Source: JABWAN01 sp041918175 (GTDB lineage: Bacteria > Zhuqueibacterota > Zhuqueibacteria > Zhuqueibacterales > Zhuqueibacteraceae). From it: DNA of 64,000 nt. Both the position numbers and the translations under genes were made by a program. Below, piece by piece: positions 54,979 through 63,649 of the stretch. The notes beneath the pieces are model-generated. The model was not told the origin of the DNA. It saw nothing but the letters and a program-made list of their open reading frames with translations, and made no database searches. Position 1 is the stretch's first letter. Every line of letters begins with the position of its first letter. The DNA is taken from positions 17,152 to 81,151 of the forward strand of contig JAYRWE010000131.1 in NCBI GenBank assembly GCA_041918175.1. The letters are read 5' to 3'.

Positions 54979-55051
54979 AATAATACCCTCCGAAAGTTAA
55001 ATTGAGTGAATGACAAACAATCCGTTTAATGAACACATATTCGGCAGCCAT
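54908..55051 (-). CDS. Possible 47-residue leader ORF overlapping the dinD start
   Basis: ATG at 55051 with GGGAGG 5 bp upstream; it runs out of frame through the dinD start and ends 70 bp inside dinD. The peptide (MAAEYVFIKRIV...) has no known relative. A translated leader of this kind could couple or block dinD translation, but it may be chance. Confidence 0.25.
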   Translation of the reverse strand: MAAEYVFIKRIVCHSLNLTFGGYYYVQKSIARFRSPRFAVRANPSNE

Positions 55052-55080
55052 GTCAGCCTCCCTCGGCGTGCTTCGGATAT

Positions 55081-55109
55081 ATCTTACACATTCGCGTTGT
55101 TTTTCGCAA
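55081..55109 (-). promoter_or_regulatory. Candidate dinD promoter with overlapping dyad
   Basis: On the minus strand TTGCGA (55109-55104), 17-bp spacer, TAAGAT (55086-55081). GCGTTG and its complement (55094-55099, 55107-55112) flank the -35 region and could be an operator. The 332-bp gap 54979-55310 otherwise holds only the dyad at 55240. Confidence 0.4.
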
Positions 55110-55239
55110 CGCCTCTTACGGCGGCAACGGGCGACTCTTCTTCTTTGATATTCGCACCGTGACCGTTATTTCTTTGCGGGATTAAAGCTTGATTTTTGCC
55201 CCCTCCCCGATTATTTTTCTCCCCGCTATTCACACAACC

Positions 55240-55274
55240 AATCGGAGTGTCAATTAAAGCATGACACTCCGATT
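55240..55274. promoter_or_regulatory. 13-bp perfect inverted repeat upstream of the PQQ-propeller gene
   Basis: AATCGGAGTGTCA and its exact complement separated by 9 bp, ending 36 bp before the GTG start. No T-run follows, so an operator or a 5' leader hairpin is more likely than a terminator. Confidence 0.5.
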
Positions 55275-55310
55275 CAAACGGCTAAATCATTTCACTTCAA
55301 AGAAACGATT

Positions 55311-56963
55311 GTGACCCCAAACTCTTCCCGCTTGCGCCGCTGGCCGGCGTTGCTGATTCTCGCATGCAGCGGCATTGCGCTGCTTTTCATCTGGATGGTC
55401 GAAGCGCCGAATCGTCAAGAGCAAGTGATGCAAACCATGAGCGTGCTCGGCGTTGCGCTCGTTCTTCTTGTGCTCTGGCTCTTGCTGTTTTCGCGGCTCG
55501 CGTGGCGTGTGCGCGTTGGAGCTTTGGTGTTGCTGCTCATCGTCGCGTGCGCGGCCGCAACGTTGTTTCGCGTGCGCGGTTTTAGCGGCGATTTGATTCC
55601 GATTGTGGAAATTCGCAGTCTAGCTTCGCGCGAGCAATTGCCCGCGCCCTCTGTGCCAATCACCGACGCGCCGCCTTCTTTTTCACCAAAAGAAAACGCA
55701 GCGCAGGCCTTGCCCGAAACCACGGCACCGAAAACGTCTCTGCCCGCGCCGGCATTCGATGCAGCAAAACGTGAAGCCCCCCAAGCACCCGCGTCTCGCG
55801 ATTATGCGCAATTCCTCGGGCCGGAGCGCAACGGCAAGCTGGTTGGAATCAAACTCGCGCGCGATTGGCAAACACAACCGCCAAAACTTTTGTGGCGCAA
55901 TCAGGTCGGCGCGGCATGGTCGTCGTTCGCCGTTGCTGAGCATCGCGCGATCACACAGGAGCAGCACGGCGCGTTGGAAGTCGTGACATGTTATGACCTC
56001 AAAACCGGCGAAATGAAATGGCGGCACAGCGACAGCACGGCGTATGAATCGCCGATTGCCGGCTCCGGGCCGCGCGCAACGCCGACGATTGTGGGCGAGC
56101 GCGTTTATGCCATGGGCGCAACCGGCCGGCTCACTTGTTTGCGATTGGATTCGGGCGCGCGACTGTGGTCGAAAGATGTGGTTACCGACAACGACGCGAA
56201 AGTAAATTCCTGGGGCATGAGTGGTTCGCCGCTCGTGCTCGATAGTTTGGTGATCGTGAGCGCGGGCGGAGCGCAAGGCAAGTCGCTCGTTGCGTATCAT
56301 GCGCAAACCGGCGCGCGTGTGTGGAGCGCGGGCGATGATCGCGCGGGATATAGCTCGCCGCAACTCGCAACGCTTGCGGGCGTGCCGCAAATTCTCATCT
56401 TCAATCGCGCGAATGTGGCGGCGCATGCGCCGGATACGGGTGAAATTTATTGGCAACAGTCTTGGCCGAATGAAACCGAATGCGTTGCGCAACCTGTGCC
56501 GCTCGCGGGCGATCGCGTTTTCGTGTCAAGCGGCTATGGCGTCGGCTGCAAGCTGTTTCAAATTTCACGCGACGAACACAACGCTTGGCGCAGCGCGCTG
56601 GTGTGGGAGAATATCAATCTCAAAGCCAAGTTCACGAACGTGGTGGAGCGTGAAGGTTTTGTTTATGGGTTGGATGACGGCATTCTCGTTTGTCTCGAGC
56701 TCGCGACCGGGCAGCGCGCATGGAAGCGCGGCCGTTATGGTCACGGCCAACTCATTTTGATCGACGAGCTGTTGCTCATTCAAGCGGAGAGCGGCGAAGT
56801 GTTTTTGGTGGAAGCGAACCCGCGCGCGCATGTGGAGTTGGCGAGCTTTCACGCGTTGGAAGGAAAGACGTGGAATAATCCTGCGTTCGCCGCGCCGTAT
56901 CTGCTCGTGCGCAATGATCGCGAGGCCGCGTGTTATGAGCTTGCGCTAGCGCCGTCATTGTGA
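55311..56963 (+). CDS. Membrane-anchored PQQ-like beta-propeller protein
   Basis: 550 residues from a GTG at 55311. Three N-terminal membrane helices (about 12-30, 42-60, 67-85) are followed by a proline/alanine-rich linker (100-165) and an outer-membrane-lipoprotein BamB/PQQ-type propeller from about 170 (RDYAQFLGPERNG, then repeats such as CYDLKTGEMKWRH and CLRLDSGARLWSKD). This resembles the PQQ-binding-like repeat proteins common in Planctomycetes and FCB genomes. No dehydrogenase residues are evident, so it is probably structural or a scaffold. Confidence 0.82.
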   Translation: MTPNSSRLRRWPALLILACSGIALLFIWMVEAPNRQEQVMQTMSVLGVALVLLVLWLLLFSRLAWRVRVGALVLLLIVACAAATLFRVRGFSGDLIPIVEIRSLASREQLPAPSVPITDAPPSFSPKENAAQALPETTAPKTSLPAPAFDAAKREAPQAPASRDYAQFLGPERNGKLVGIKLARDWQTQPPKLLWRNQVGAAWSSFAVAEHRAITQEQHGALEVVTCYDLKTGEMKWRHSDSTAYESPIAGSGPRATPTIVGERVYAMGATGRLTCLRLDSGARLWSKDVVTDNDAKVNSWGMSGSPLVLDSLVIVSAGGAQGKSLVAYHAQTGARVWSAGDDRAGYSSPQLATLAGVPQILIFNRANVAAHAPDTGEIYWQQSWPNETECVAQPVPLAGDRVFVSSGYGVGCKLFQISRDEHNAWRSALVWENINLKAKFTNVVEREGFVYGLDDGILVCLELATGQRAWKRGRYGHGQLILIDELLLIQAESGEVFLVEANPRAHVELASFHALEGKTWNNPAFAAPYLLVRNDREAACYELALAPSL

Positions 56964-56983
56964 CCACCTGCGATTCATATCTT

Positions 56984-57190
56984 AGAGGGCATTTGAAAAG
57001 TCCCCCCTTGAGGGGGGTTCGGGGGGGTGTCATCGCAGCTCAAGCCGCCAATGCAGATCAGATTTGCGGTTTGACCACTTGCAATGGCGCATTTATAAGT
57101 TTTGAAGCGCTCACTTACGCTGGAAAACACCCCCCCTAACCCCCCTCAAGGGGGGAATTGTTGGGTGCCCGGGCTTTTCAAATGCCCTCT
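56984..57190. mobile_element. 207-bp MITE-like element, family D, with 17-bp terminal inverted repeats
   Basis: Perfect terminal repeats AGAGGGCATTTGAAAAG (56984-57000) and its complement (57174-57190). Inside them are second-level inverted segments rich in C/G (CCCCCCTTGAGGGGGG near 57002 and its complement near 57140). No coding capacity. A degenerate relative begins at 63649. It lies between the PQQ-propeller and carboxypeptidase genes. Confidence 0.78.
57071..57099 (+). promoter_or_regulatory. Promoter carried inside the MITE-like element
   Basis: TTGACC (57071-57076), 17-bp spacer, TATAAG (57094-57099). It points toward the carboxypeptidase gene, whose start is 225 bp further on, and lies wholly inside the 207-bp element. 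Confidence 0.5.
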
Positions 57191-57227
57191 CAGAATTTGG
57201 ATCGTTGCAGAAAAAGTAAAAACTTTT

Positions 57228-57284
57228 CCGCCGAGCGACACCGAAGTCACTGAGCTTCACCGAAAAAAGCTTTTTTCGGCGGAT
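57228..57284. repeat. Palindromic repeat, family B, copy 3 (partial)
   Basis: TTTCCGCCGAGCGACACCGA and the following ACTGAGCTTCACCGAA arm with the central AAAAAGCTTTTTT; only the first bases of the right arm remain. It lies in the presumed leader of the carboxypeptidase gene. Confidence 0.7.
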
Positions 57285-57323
57285 GAACTTTTCTGCAACA
57301 AAACTTGCAAAGGCGATTTGCAC

Positions 57324-58850
57324 ATGACAACTCTTCTCCGGCAGCGCTATGTCGTTCTCATGCTTTTCATTTTTCACGCGCTGCTCAACTCCGGTTGCGC
57401 TGCGGCGCAGAAAAAAAGCAAAGCTTCGCCCGTCGCAACGCTGCGCGCGAAGATCGACGCCATCCTTGCCGATTCGGCGCTGTATCGCTCGCAAGCGGGC
57501 GTCAAAATTATTTCGCTGCGTACCGGCGAAGTTTTGTATGAGCGCAACGCGCAACTGCTCTTTCATCCTGCCTCGAATCAAAAGCTGCTCACTTCTTCCG
57601 CGGCTTTCGTTTTATTGGGCGAGAATTTTAATTTCAAAACTCTGCTCGCGTGCGATTCGAGCGCGCTGCAAAACGGCGTGATCAAGGGCGATCTCGCCCT
57701 CATCGGCCGCGGCAATCCCGATTTGACCACGGGCGATCTTTCCACGCTTGCGCAAACATTGGCGCAACAAGGCGTGCGCGAAGTGACCGGCAATCTCATT
57801 TGCGATGATTTTTATTTTGACGATATGCGCTGGGGCAGCGGTTGGATGTGGGACGACGATCCCGGCACGGATTATTCGCGCATCTCGGCGTTGACCGTGA
57901 ATGACAATGCCGTGCACGTGACCGTTGCGCCAAACGCACGTGTGGGCCAGCCCGGCCAAATCATGATCAACGCGCCCAGCCCGTTTGTCGAGTTTATCAA
58001 TTCGAGTCTCACGGTTGCGCGGCGCAGCCAAATCGACTCGCTCGGTTTGCCGCGCGTATCGCTTGACCGTCGTTGGCGCGAGAATGAAAACGTGTATCTC
58101 ATCTCCGGCGCGATCGGCATGGACGAAGCGCCGCGCGCGGAAACCATGAACGTGCTCAATCCCGCGTTGCTCGCGGGTCACATCATGCGCGACGTGTTGT
58201 TGCTCAACGGCATCGTGGTGCGCGGCGGCGTTTATCGCGGCTTCGGCCCGAGCAAGATGCGCGTGCTCGCGGAGCACAATGCGCCGCTCTTGCCCGTGCT
58301 CACGAACCTCAACAAAATTTCCGACAACCTCACTGCCGAGCTTGTGCTTAAAACCATCGGCGCGGAACGCTTCGGTCGCCCCGGCACTGCGGAGAAAGGC
58401 GCGCACGCGATGCGGCTTTTTCTGCAAAGTGTGGGCGTGGATACGTTGGCGCTCAAAGCCGCGGACGGTTCCGGCCTGTCGCGTTATAACCTCGTCACGA
58501 CCGGCGGCTTGCTCGAACTGTTGCGCGCGATGTGGCAACGCGAAGATTTGCGCGCGGCGTTTGTGAGCACGTTGCCCATTGCGGGCGTGGACGGCACATT
58601 GCGCAATCGCATGAAAGGCACGAGCGCCGAAGGCGTGTTGCGCGCGAAGACCGGCTCGCTCTCCGGTGTGAGCGCGCTCTCGGGTTATACCGTCACCGCG
58701 GAGGGCGAAGAACTTGCCTTTGCGATGATGATGCAACACTACCTTGTGCGCGACTCTGCCGTGCGCGGGAGGCAAGATCGCATCGGTGCGGAGTTGTGCT
58801 CGTTCCGCCGCACGTTGAGCAACACGACTAGCGGCCGCCGCGCGAATTGA
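57324..58850 (+). CDS. dacB: D-alanyl-D-alanine carboxypeptidase/endopeptidase (PBP4, S13 family)
   Basis: Periplasmic cell-wall hydrolase trimming or cleaving peptidoglycan stem peptides. 508 residues from MTTLLRQR (ATG at 57324, AAAGGCG upstream). Signal at about 8-28 with a possible lipobox (LNSGC). Active-site motifs: SNQK (S84-K87), SDN in NKISDNLTAE, and KTG in RAKTGSLSG. The long insert between the first and second motifs is as in PBP4. Confidence 0.92.
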   Translation: MTTLLRQRYVVLMLFIFHALLNSGCAAAQKKSKASPVATLRAKIDAILADSALYRSQAGVKIISLRTGEVLYERNAQLLFHPASNQKLLTSSAAFVLLGENFNFKTLLACDSSALQNGVIKGDLALIGRGNPDLTTGDLSTLAQTLAQQGVREVTGNLICDDFYFDDMRWGSGWMWDDDPGTDYSRISALTVNDNAVHVTVAPNARVGQPGQIMINAPSPFVEFINSSLTVARRSQIDSLGLPRVSLDRRWRENENVYLISGAIGMDEAPRAETMNVLNPALLAGHIMRDVLLLNGIVVRGGVYRGFGPSKMRVLAEHNAPLLPVLTNLNKISDNLTAELVLKTIGAERFGRPGTAEKGAHAMRLFLQSVGVDTLALKAADGSGLSRYNLVTTGGLLELLRAMWQREDLRAAFVSTLPIAGVDGTLRNRMKGTSAEGVLRAKTGSLSGVSALSGYTVTAEGEELAFAMMMQHYLVRDSAVRGRQDRIGAELCSFRRTLSNTTSGRRAN

Positions 58851-58904
58851 GCGCATCATTTCGCATTCACCCGTTTCAGGATATCACCTTCTCCTTTCTA
58901 AACC

Positions 58905-58960
58905 GCGAATAGGCGCGCGTGAACGCGAATAAAAAGAATTAGCGCGCATTCGCGTTGCTT
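58905..58960. repeat. Imperfect ACGCGAAT palindrome (family C-like)
   Basis: AACGCGAAT and ATTCGCGTT arms within an A+T/G+C mixed segment related to family C. Together with the 73-bp element at 59104 it makes up the 400-bp gap 58851-59253; I see nothing else there. Confidence 0.4.
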
Positions 58961-59103
58961 CCCGGTTCGAAAAAAGCAGGCCATTCAAGCGACGCTCCTA
59001 AGCAAAACCATTTCCGGTAAAACTATTTTCAAAAATTGTTTTGCCGCATTGCTTTATGGAATTTGACGATCAAACTCGGTAACGAGGTACACCGCCCGTA
59101 TCG

Positions 59104-59176
59104 TGTCATTCAGAAGGAATCTTTTTGAGCACTGGAAAGAGTCTCCAGCGAGTAAAAAGATTCCTTCTGAATGACA
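59104..59176. repeat. 73-bp palindromic element, family A, copy 2
   Basis: Same 23-bp perfect arms as at 7080-7152 (outer arm TGTCATTCAGAAGGAATC) and exactly the same length. The 27-bp centre differs from copy 1 but again contains a CTGG/CCAG pair. Confidence 0.88.
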
Positions 59177-59253
59177 ATTCGTGGAGGTGATTACCGATTT
59201 TGAAAATCAAAACGCATTAGAAAATTATCCATCAAATATTTTTGAGTTCTTGC

Positions 59254-60417
59254 ATGACCCGCAAACAAATCCTTCGAGTTGTTCTGTTCTCCTGCGTTCT
59301 GTTGTTCGCATTTCCCGAATCGCCTTCTTCACACAGCACGCCGGTCGCGGCTGCTGTCCCCGATAGCGTGATAGTAAATTTCGATGCGTATGTGCACAGC
59401 GTTATGGCCGAATCGCCCACGCCCGGTTTGGCGCTCGCTGTGGTCAATGCCGAAAAAATTTTATACATGAAAGGTTTCGGCGTGCGCAAAATCGGCGCAT
59501 CCGAGCCGGTTGATGCGAACACCGTCTTTCGCCTCGCTTCCGTGTCAAAAGGTTTTGCCTCGGTGCTCACGGGCTTGTGCGTGCGCGATAGTTTGTTGCA
59601 CTGGGACGATCGCGTGACCCAATACTTGCCCGATTTCGCTTTGCGTGAGCCGGCCAACACGCGCGAGCTGACCATTCGCCACGTGCTCAGCCACACTGCG
59701 GGGTTGCTCTCGCATACGTATGATAGTTTGATTGAAGACAATCTCGAATTGGAAGAGATGACGCCGCAATTGCGCGAGGTGCCGATCAATTGCGCGGTGG
59801 GAAAATGTTACGCGTATCAAAACGTGGTGTATAGTTTAGTCGATCCCATTCTTACCGTGACCACAGGAAAGAAATATGAAGAGCTGATGGTGGAGCGCAT
59901 CTTCAAACCGTTGGGCATGACCAACGCTTCGTTGAGCAAGGCCGCGTTGTTAGCCACGAACAATTATGCCGTGCCGCACGTGATGCGCAGAAGAGGTTGG
60001 ACCGCGGTGGAGATCAAAGACACATATTACTCCGTTGCGCCGGCCGCGGGCGTGAATGCGAGTGTGCATGATATGGCGCTGTGGCTGCACGCGCTGCTCG
60101 GCGCGATGCCGGAGATCATTCCGCCCGAGATCGTGGCCGAAGTCAGCGAGCCGCTGATCGTCACCCCGCGCGAGAAACGCCGTTTCAATTGGAATCGCCG
60201 CATTCGCGCAGCGCACTACGGCATGGGCTGGCGCGTGTTCGATTACGCGGGCCACAAAATGGTTTACCACAGCGGCGGCGTGCGCGGCTATCTCTCGCAA
60301 GTCGCGTTCTTGCCCGAAGAAAAAATCGGCATCGTGGTTTTGCAAAACTCGTGGAACAGCAGCCCGTTTGTGTATGAGTTTTTTGATCGGTATTTGAGGT
60401 TGCAGAAGTTGCCGTGA
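59254..60417 (+). CDS. Serine beta-lactamase-like hydrolase (class C / S12 family)
   Basis: 387 residues from the ATG at 59254 (an in-frame TTG lies 12 bp upstream). Signal peptide about 1-25. SVSK (S96-K99) carries the nucleophile; Y188-Q-N190 is the YxN motif; HSGG near 325 replaces KTG, as in many esterase or peptidase relatives. It may act on D-amino-acid peptides or esters; a true beta-lactamase role is unlikely from the sequence alone. Confidence 0.87.
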   Translation: MTRKQILRVVLFSCVLLFAFPESPSSHSTPVAAAVPDSVIVNFDAYVHSVMAESPTPGLALAVVNAEKILYMKGFGVRKIGASEPVDANTVFRLASVSKGFASVLTGLCVRDSLLHWDDRVTQYLPDFALREPANTRELTIRHVLSHTAGLLSHTYDSLIEDNLELEEMTPQLREVPINCAVGKCYAYQNVVYSLVDPILTVTTGKKYEELMVERIFKPLGMTNASLSKAALLATNNYAVPHVMRRRGWTAVEIKDTYYSVAPAAGVNASVHDMALWLHALLGAMPEIIPPEIVAEVSEPLIVTPREKRRFNWNRRIRAAHYGMGWRVFDYAGHKMVYHSGGVRGYLSQVAFLPEEKIGIVVLQNSWNSSPFVYEFFDRYLRLQKLP

Positions 60418-60456
60418 GTATGCTCGGAAATCTCGAAACTTTGTTAAGGAGAAGAT

Positions 60457-61212
60457 ATGGAATTCTCAGGCGTAATCTCATCTTTCGAAGATTTTCGCAA
60501 TGTCATTGCAGGTGTTTCCCCAGATGGACGTTATTTCTTCCGAGGCGAACCACGCGACTATTTTTCTCTAATTTCCAAGATAGGGCGTGCACTAGATCCT
60601 GGCGATCAGGAGCTATTTCGGAACTTCAATTATCACGATGAGAAATCAATCTTTGATAGATTCAAGAAACAAGCTATGGGTCTAACCCAAATCGTTTCAT
60701 CAAATGACTGGGAATGGCTTGCCCTCGCTCAACACCACGGTTTACCCACGCGATTGCTTGATTGGAGCATCAATCCTTTGGTTGCGCTATTTTTTGCAGT
60801 TGGCGAGTTGCTTACCGAAGCAGATTTCAATAAGACCCAAATTGATAATCCATCTTATACAGGGGATGCGGCTTTTTATTTTTTGACAATCAAAAGCAGT
60901 TTCATTGACACAGTGCGAAACCCAAATCCTTTTTCTATCGAAGAAGTTGGGCTTTTTAAGCCCAGTCACATAACTCGTAGAATCACAGCACAAGGTGGGG
61001 TCTTTACAGTTAGCCCATATCCTCAAAAACCATTAAACGAGCAGTTAAATGCTGGGCGTGTTAAAAAATATAGAATAACCAGAGATGCACGGGAGAGCCT
61101 GCGAAAAGAATTGATGTTATTTGGAATCCATCATGCATCTGTATTTCCTGATCTAGATGGATTGTCAATGTATCTTAAATATCGTTTAAATGAAAACATC
61201 TACCCAATATAG
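60457..61212 (+). CDS. FRG-domain protein
   Basis: 251 residues; the FRG motif itself (YFFRGE, residues 26-31) and the second signature AQHHGLPTRLLDWS (about 89-102) identify the FRG domain. TAAGGAGA precedes the ATG by 5 bp. The coding sequence is visibly richer in A and T than its neighbours, which suggests horizontal acquisition. FRG-domain genes occur in phage and defence contexts, but no biochemical role is settled. Confidence 0.85.
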   Translation: MEFSGVISSFEDFRNVIAGVSPDGRYFFRGEPRDYFSLISKIGRALDPGDQELFRNFNYHDEKSIFDRFKKQAMGLTQIVSSNDWEWLALAQHHGLPTRLLDWSINPLVALFFAVGELLTEADFNKTQIDNPSYTGDAAFYFLTIKSSFIDTVRNPNPFSIEEVGLFKPSHITRRITAQGGVFTVSPYPQKPLNEQLNAGRVKKYRITRDARESLRKELMLFGIHHASVFPDLDGLSMYLKYRLNENIYPI

Positions 61213-61284
61213 GCCGACCAAAAACAAGTCAGCGATGACAAATCCGTTGATAGGCGAAAGAACATAGCTTTAGCAAAGCTTAGC

Positions 61285-61479
61285 TCACGGTTTCTTAATC
61301 AACTCCTTCAGCTTTTTCTTCGCTTCCTCTTGCACTGCTTGCGTGCTTTTGTTTTTCTCCGCTTCGATGCGCGCCTCGATCTCGGCTTTGCGTTTATTGA
61401 TCTCTTCAACTTGTTGATCAACCACGTCGCGCACCTTCTGCATTTCAGCTGTTAGGCTCTGTTTGTAATTTTCAACCAA
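61285..61479 (-). CDS. Small coiled-coil protein or gene remnant
   Basis: 64 residues from a TTG at 61479, almost wholly a charged heptad coil (QVEEINKRKAEIEARIEAEK). The frame stays open upstream (reading EKKPRF just before) without an ATG, so it could be the end of a decayed larger gene. No family recognised. Confidence 0.4.
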   Translation of the reverse strand: MVENYKQSLTAEMQKVRDVVDQQVEEINKRKAEIEARIEAEKNKSTQAVQEEAKKKLKELIKKP

Positions 61480-61646
61480 AAACCTCGGCTTCTTTTCTCC
61501 GTTTATCCACTCCGGCGCGCACTCCCGTTTCGATTTGTATTCGCGCCTCAGTTAATTTTTCTCCCACCACCCTTTGCTATTGCTCCGCGAGTATGTTGTA
61601 CAAATTCGAATGAACACTCAATTCGCGTATGCGCGGCTATCTCCCG

Positions 61647-62141
61647 CTAATCGCGCTCTTCCTTTTTCCTACTCCGCAGGAGAAACCAACCCAAACTCCC
61701 CAATAAAAATGCGAGCACGCTTTGCAAGCCGAGGAAGGCGAGGACTTTGAGCCAGCTAAAATGGGGATGAACAAAGCGCACGAGCCAGCCCGCGGCTTCA
61801 TCTAAAAAAGCGGAGGCAAAGGCAGCAATGATAAACCCGATTTTCATGCGTTGCGAGAACGGCGCAAAAAGCAGCAAGTGCGTCAACAACAACACGACCA
61901 TTGCCATCATAGGCAGGTGCATGTGGGTCACTTCGATCATGGTTTGATAAGTGCGCGGCATGCGATACGTTTCTTCGTCGCCCAAATAGTATTTGCGCAC
62001 GGAGTCCGGCGTGAGGTCCATCTTCTCAAAATAGAGCGCAAAATTGGTGAGCCAAAATCCGAACAGCAATGCGGCCGTGAGCAACAAGGTGAGCCGCATG
62101 AGCGGATGATTTTGAAACGCGCCGGTTTGCAAATATTTCAT
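61647..62141 (-). CDS. Four-helix membrane protein of unknown function
   Basis: 164 residues from MKYLQTG (ATG at 62141, GGGAG 8 bp upstream). Hydrophobic segments at about 18-36, 72-92, 97-117 and 127-157. Histidines cluster at the start of the second segment (EVTHMHLPMMAM), a pattern that could ligate heme or metal, but I recognise no family. A loop after helix 1 (DLTPDSVRKYYLGDEE) is conserved-looking. Confidence 0.65.
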   Translation of the reverse strand: MKYLQTGAFQNHPLMRLTLLLTAALLFGFWLTNFALYFEKMDLTPDSVRKYYLGDEETYRMPRTYQTMIEVTHMHLPMMAMVVLLLTHLLLFAPFSQRMKIGFIIAAFASAFLDEAAGWLVRFVHPHFSWLKVLAFLGLQSVLAFLLGSLGWFLLRSRKKEERD

Positions 62142-62222
62142 AAAACACAACTCCCGAAATGGCGTTTGCTTTGTAGGCAAATGACAGAATCAAACTCTGA
62201 ATAAAATTCTGCAAGTTTTTCT

Positions 62223-62304
62223 CGATGTCACTCGGTGACTTCGGCGTATTTCGGTGGAAAAGCTTTGCCGCCGAGTGACACCGAAGTCACCGAGTGTCAC
62301 CGAA
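62223..62304. repeat. Palindromic repeat, family B, copy 4
   Basis: TCACTCGGTGACTTCGGCG and then ACACCGAAGTCACCGAG arms around AAAAGCTTTGCCGCC; in this copy the arms are in the reverse order relative to the 16349 copy. It lies in the 350-bp gap upstream of the MinD-like gene. Confidence 0.8.
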
Positions 62305-62491
62305 TAGTTTTTATTTTTAAATAAACGACAAAAACCTTGTTCATACTAGCGAGATTCGCCGGTAAAAAGCAAGCGGCTTTTGCGCCGTGCGCAGTTGCAA
62401 AGCATTGTCGGTAACTAAATGTTCATGAAGCCTAACATGAGCACAACACATATGCACTTGCAATACATCCTTGCGCCGGAGAAATCGCGTT

Positions 62492-63649
62492 ATGCCGGAA
62501 ACTCTCCTCGCTGAAGACGAGCTTTCTGCGGAAGAAAAAATCCGTCCGATCAAAATTATCACCGTGGGCGGCGGCAAAGGCGGCATCGGCAAAACGCTGG
62601 TCAGTTCGAGCCTTGCGATTGCGCTCGCCGAGGCGGGCACGCGCGTGGTATTGATCGACGCGGATTTGGGCGGCGCGAACGTTCATACCGTGATGGGCAT
62701 GCACACGCCGGAAAAGACGCTGCACGATTTCATTAATCGCAAAGTGAAGTCACTGGCGGAGGTGGTGATTGATGCGCCTGTGCCCGGCTTGCGACTCATT
62801 TGCGGCGCGGCCGGCAGCATTGGCATGGCGAATATGGAATATGCCGACAAGCTAAAACTCATTCGCCATTTTCGTCGCCTGCTCGCGGAGTTTGTCGTGG
62901 TTGATATTGGCGCGGGCATGTCTTTGAACGAGGTCGACCTTTTCAACTCCGGCGATATTCAAATTGTGGTTGCGAACCCGGAGCCGACGTCGATTCAAGA
63001 GTGTTATAATTTTATCAAAGTCGGAGTGTTTCGCAAACTGCGGCGCGAGTTTGCCGCGGCGAAGGAAGTTTTGGAAGTGTTCGATCGCTCGAAAGATCCT
63101 TCGCACGTGCATGATCGTCGCTTGCTCACGGAAATCGGCGAGCAAATCAAAGCCGTGAACCTACGCGAGGCCGTGCGCTTCTTTCGTTTGATCAATGCCT
63201 ACTCGCCGAAACTTATTTTGAATCGCGTGCATGATTATCGCGAAACGCTGGAAGGCTTGGCGCTCCAAATTGCCACGCAAGATTTGCTGCGCCTGCGTTT
63301 GGAGTTTTGGGGCTTTATGAATTACGATCCTTATATTGCCAAGGCCGTGCGCGCCATGCGTCCCGGCGAGATTCTCGCGGGCGATTCGGAGAACCGCGAC
63401 CGCTTTTTGAAAATGGTGCAACAACATGTGCTCGGGCAGAACGTGCATTATCGCTCCGTGGGCACCCGCACGATTTTGCCGATTGTGGATTTGCAACCAA
63501 TCGACGCGGCGAAAGAAGGCCGCATCTGCTCGCAAGAATGTCCGCTCTGGGGAAATTGCGAATTGCAAGAAGGCGGGCTGCCTTGTCGCATGCCGGATCA
63601 CATGTACCGCGAACGCTTGGGCGGCAATCTCATTCCAGCAAAAGTTTGA
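62492..63649 (+). CDS. MinD/ParA-family (FlhG-like) P-loop ATPase with C-terminal cysteine cluster
   Basis: 385 residues. Deviant Walker A GGGKGGIGKT (26-35), IDADLGG, and VVVDIGAGMS as the Walker B segment. After a helical middle (to about 330) the C-terminus has C-x3-C-x5-C-x7-C (CSQECPLWGNCELQEGG...), absent from MinD and FlhG, and likely a metal or iron-sulfur site. GGAG lies 11 bp before the ATG. The terminal repeat of a family D element begins inside its stop codon. Confidence 0.82.
   Translation: MPETLLAEDELSAEEKIRPIKIITVGGGKGGIGKTLVSSSLAIALAEAGTRVVLIDADLGGANVHTVMGMHTPEKTLHDFINRKVKSLAEVVIDAPVPGLRLICGAAGSIGMANMEYADKLKLIRHFRRLLAEFVVVDIGAGMSLNEVDLFNSGDIQIVVANPEPTSIQECYNFIKVGVFRKLRREFAAAKEVLEVFDRSKDPSHVHDRRLLTEIGEQIKAVNLREAVRFFRLINAYSPKLILNRVHDYRETLEGLALQIATQDLLRLRLEFWGFMNYDPYIAKAVRAMRPGEILAGDSENRDRFLKMVQQHVLGQNVHYRSVGTRTILPIVDLQPIDAAKEGRICSQECPLWGNCELQEGGLPCRMPDHMYRERLGGNLIPAKV

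Noticed and set aside
62223..62304. CRISPR-like periodic repeats in family B elements.
   Set aside because: Units are about 10 bp, palindromic and without unique spacers; no cas genes.
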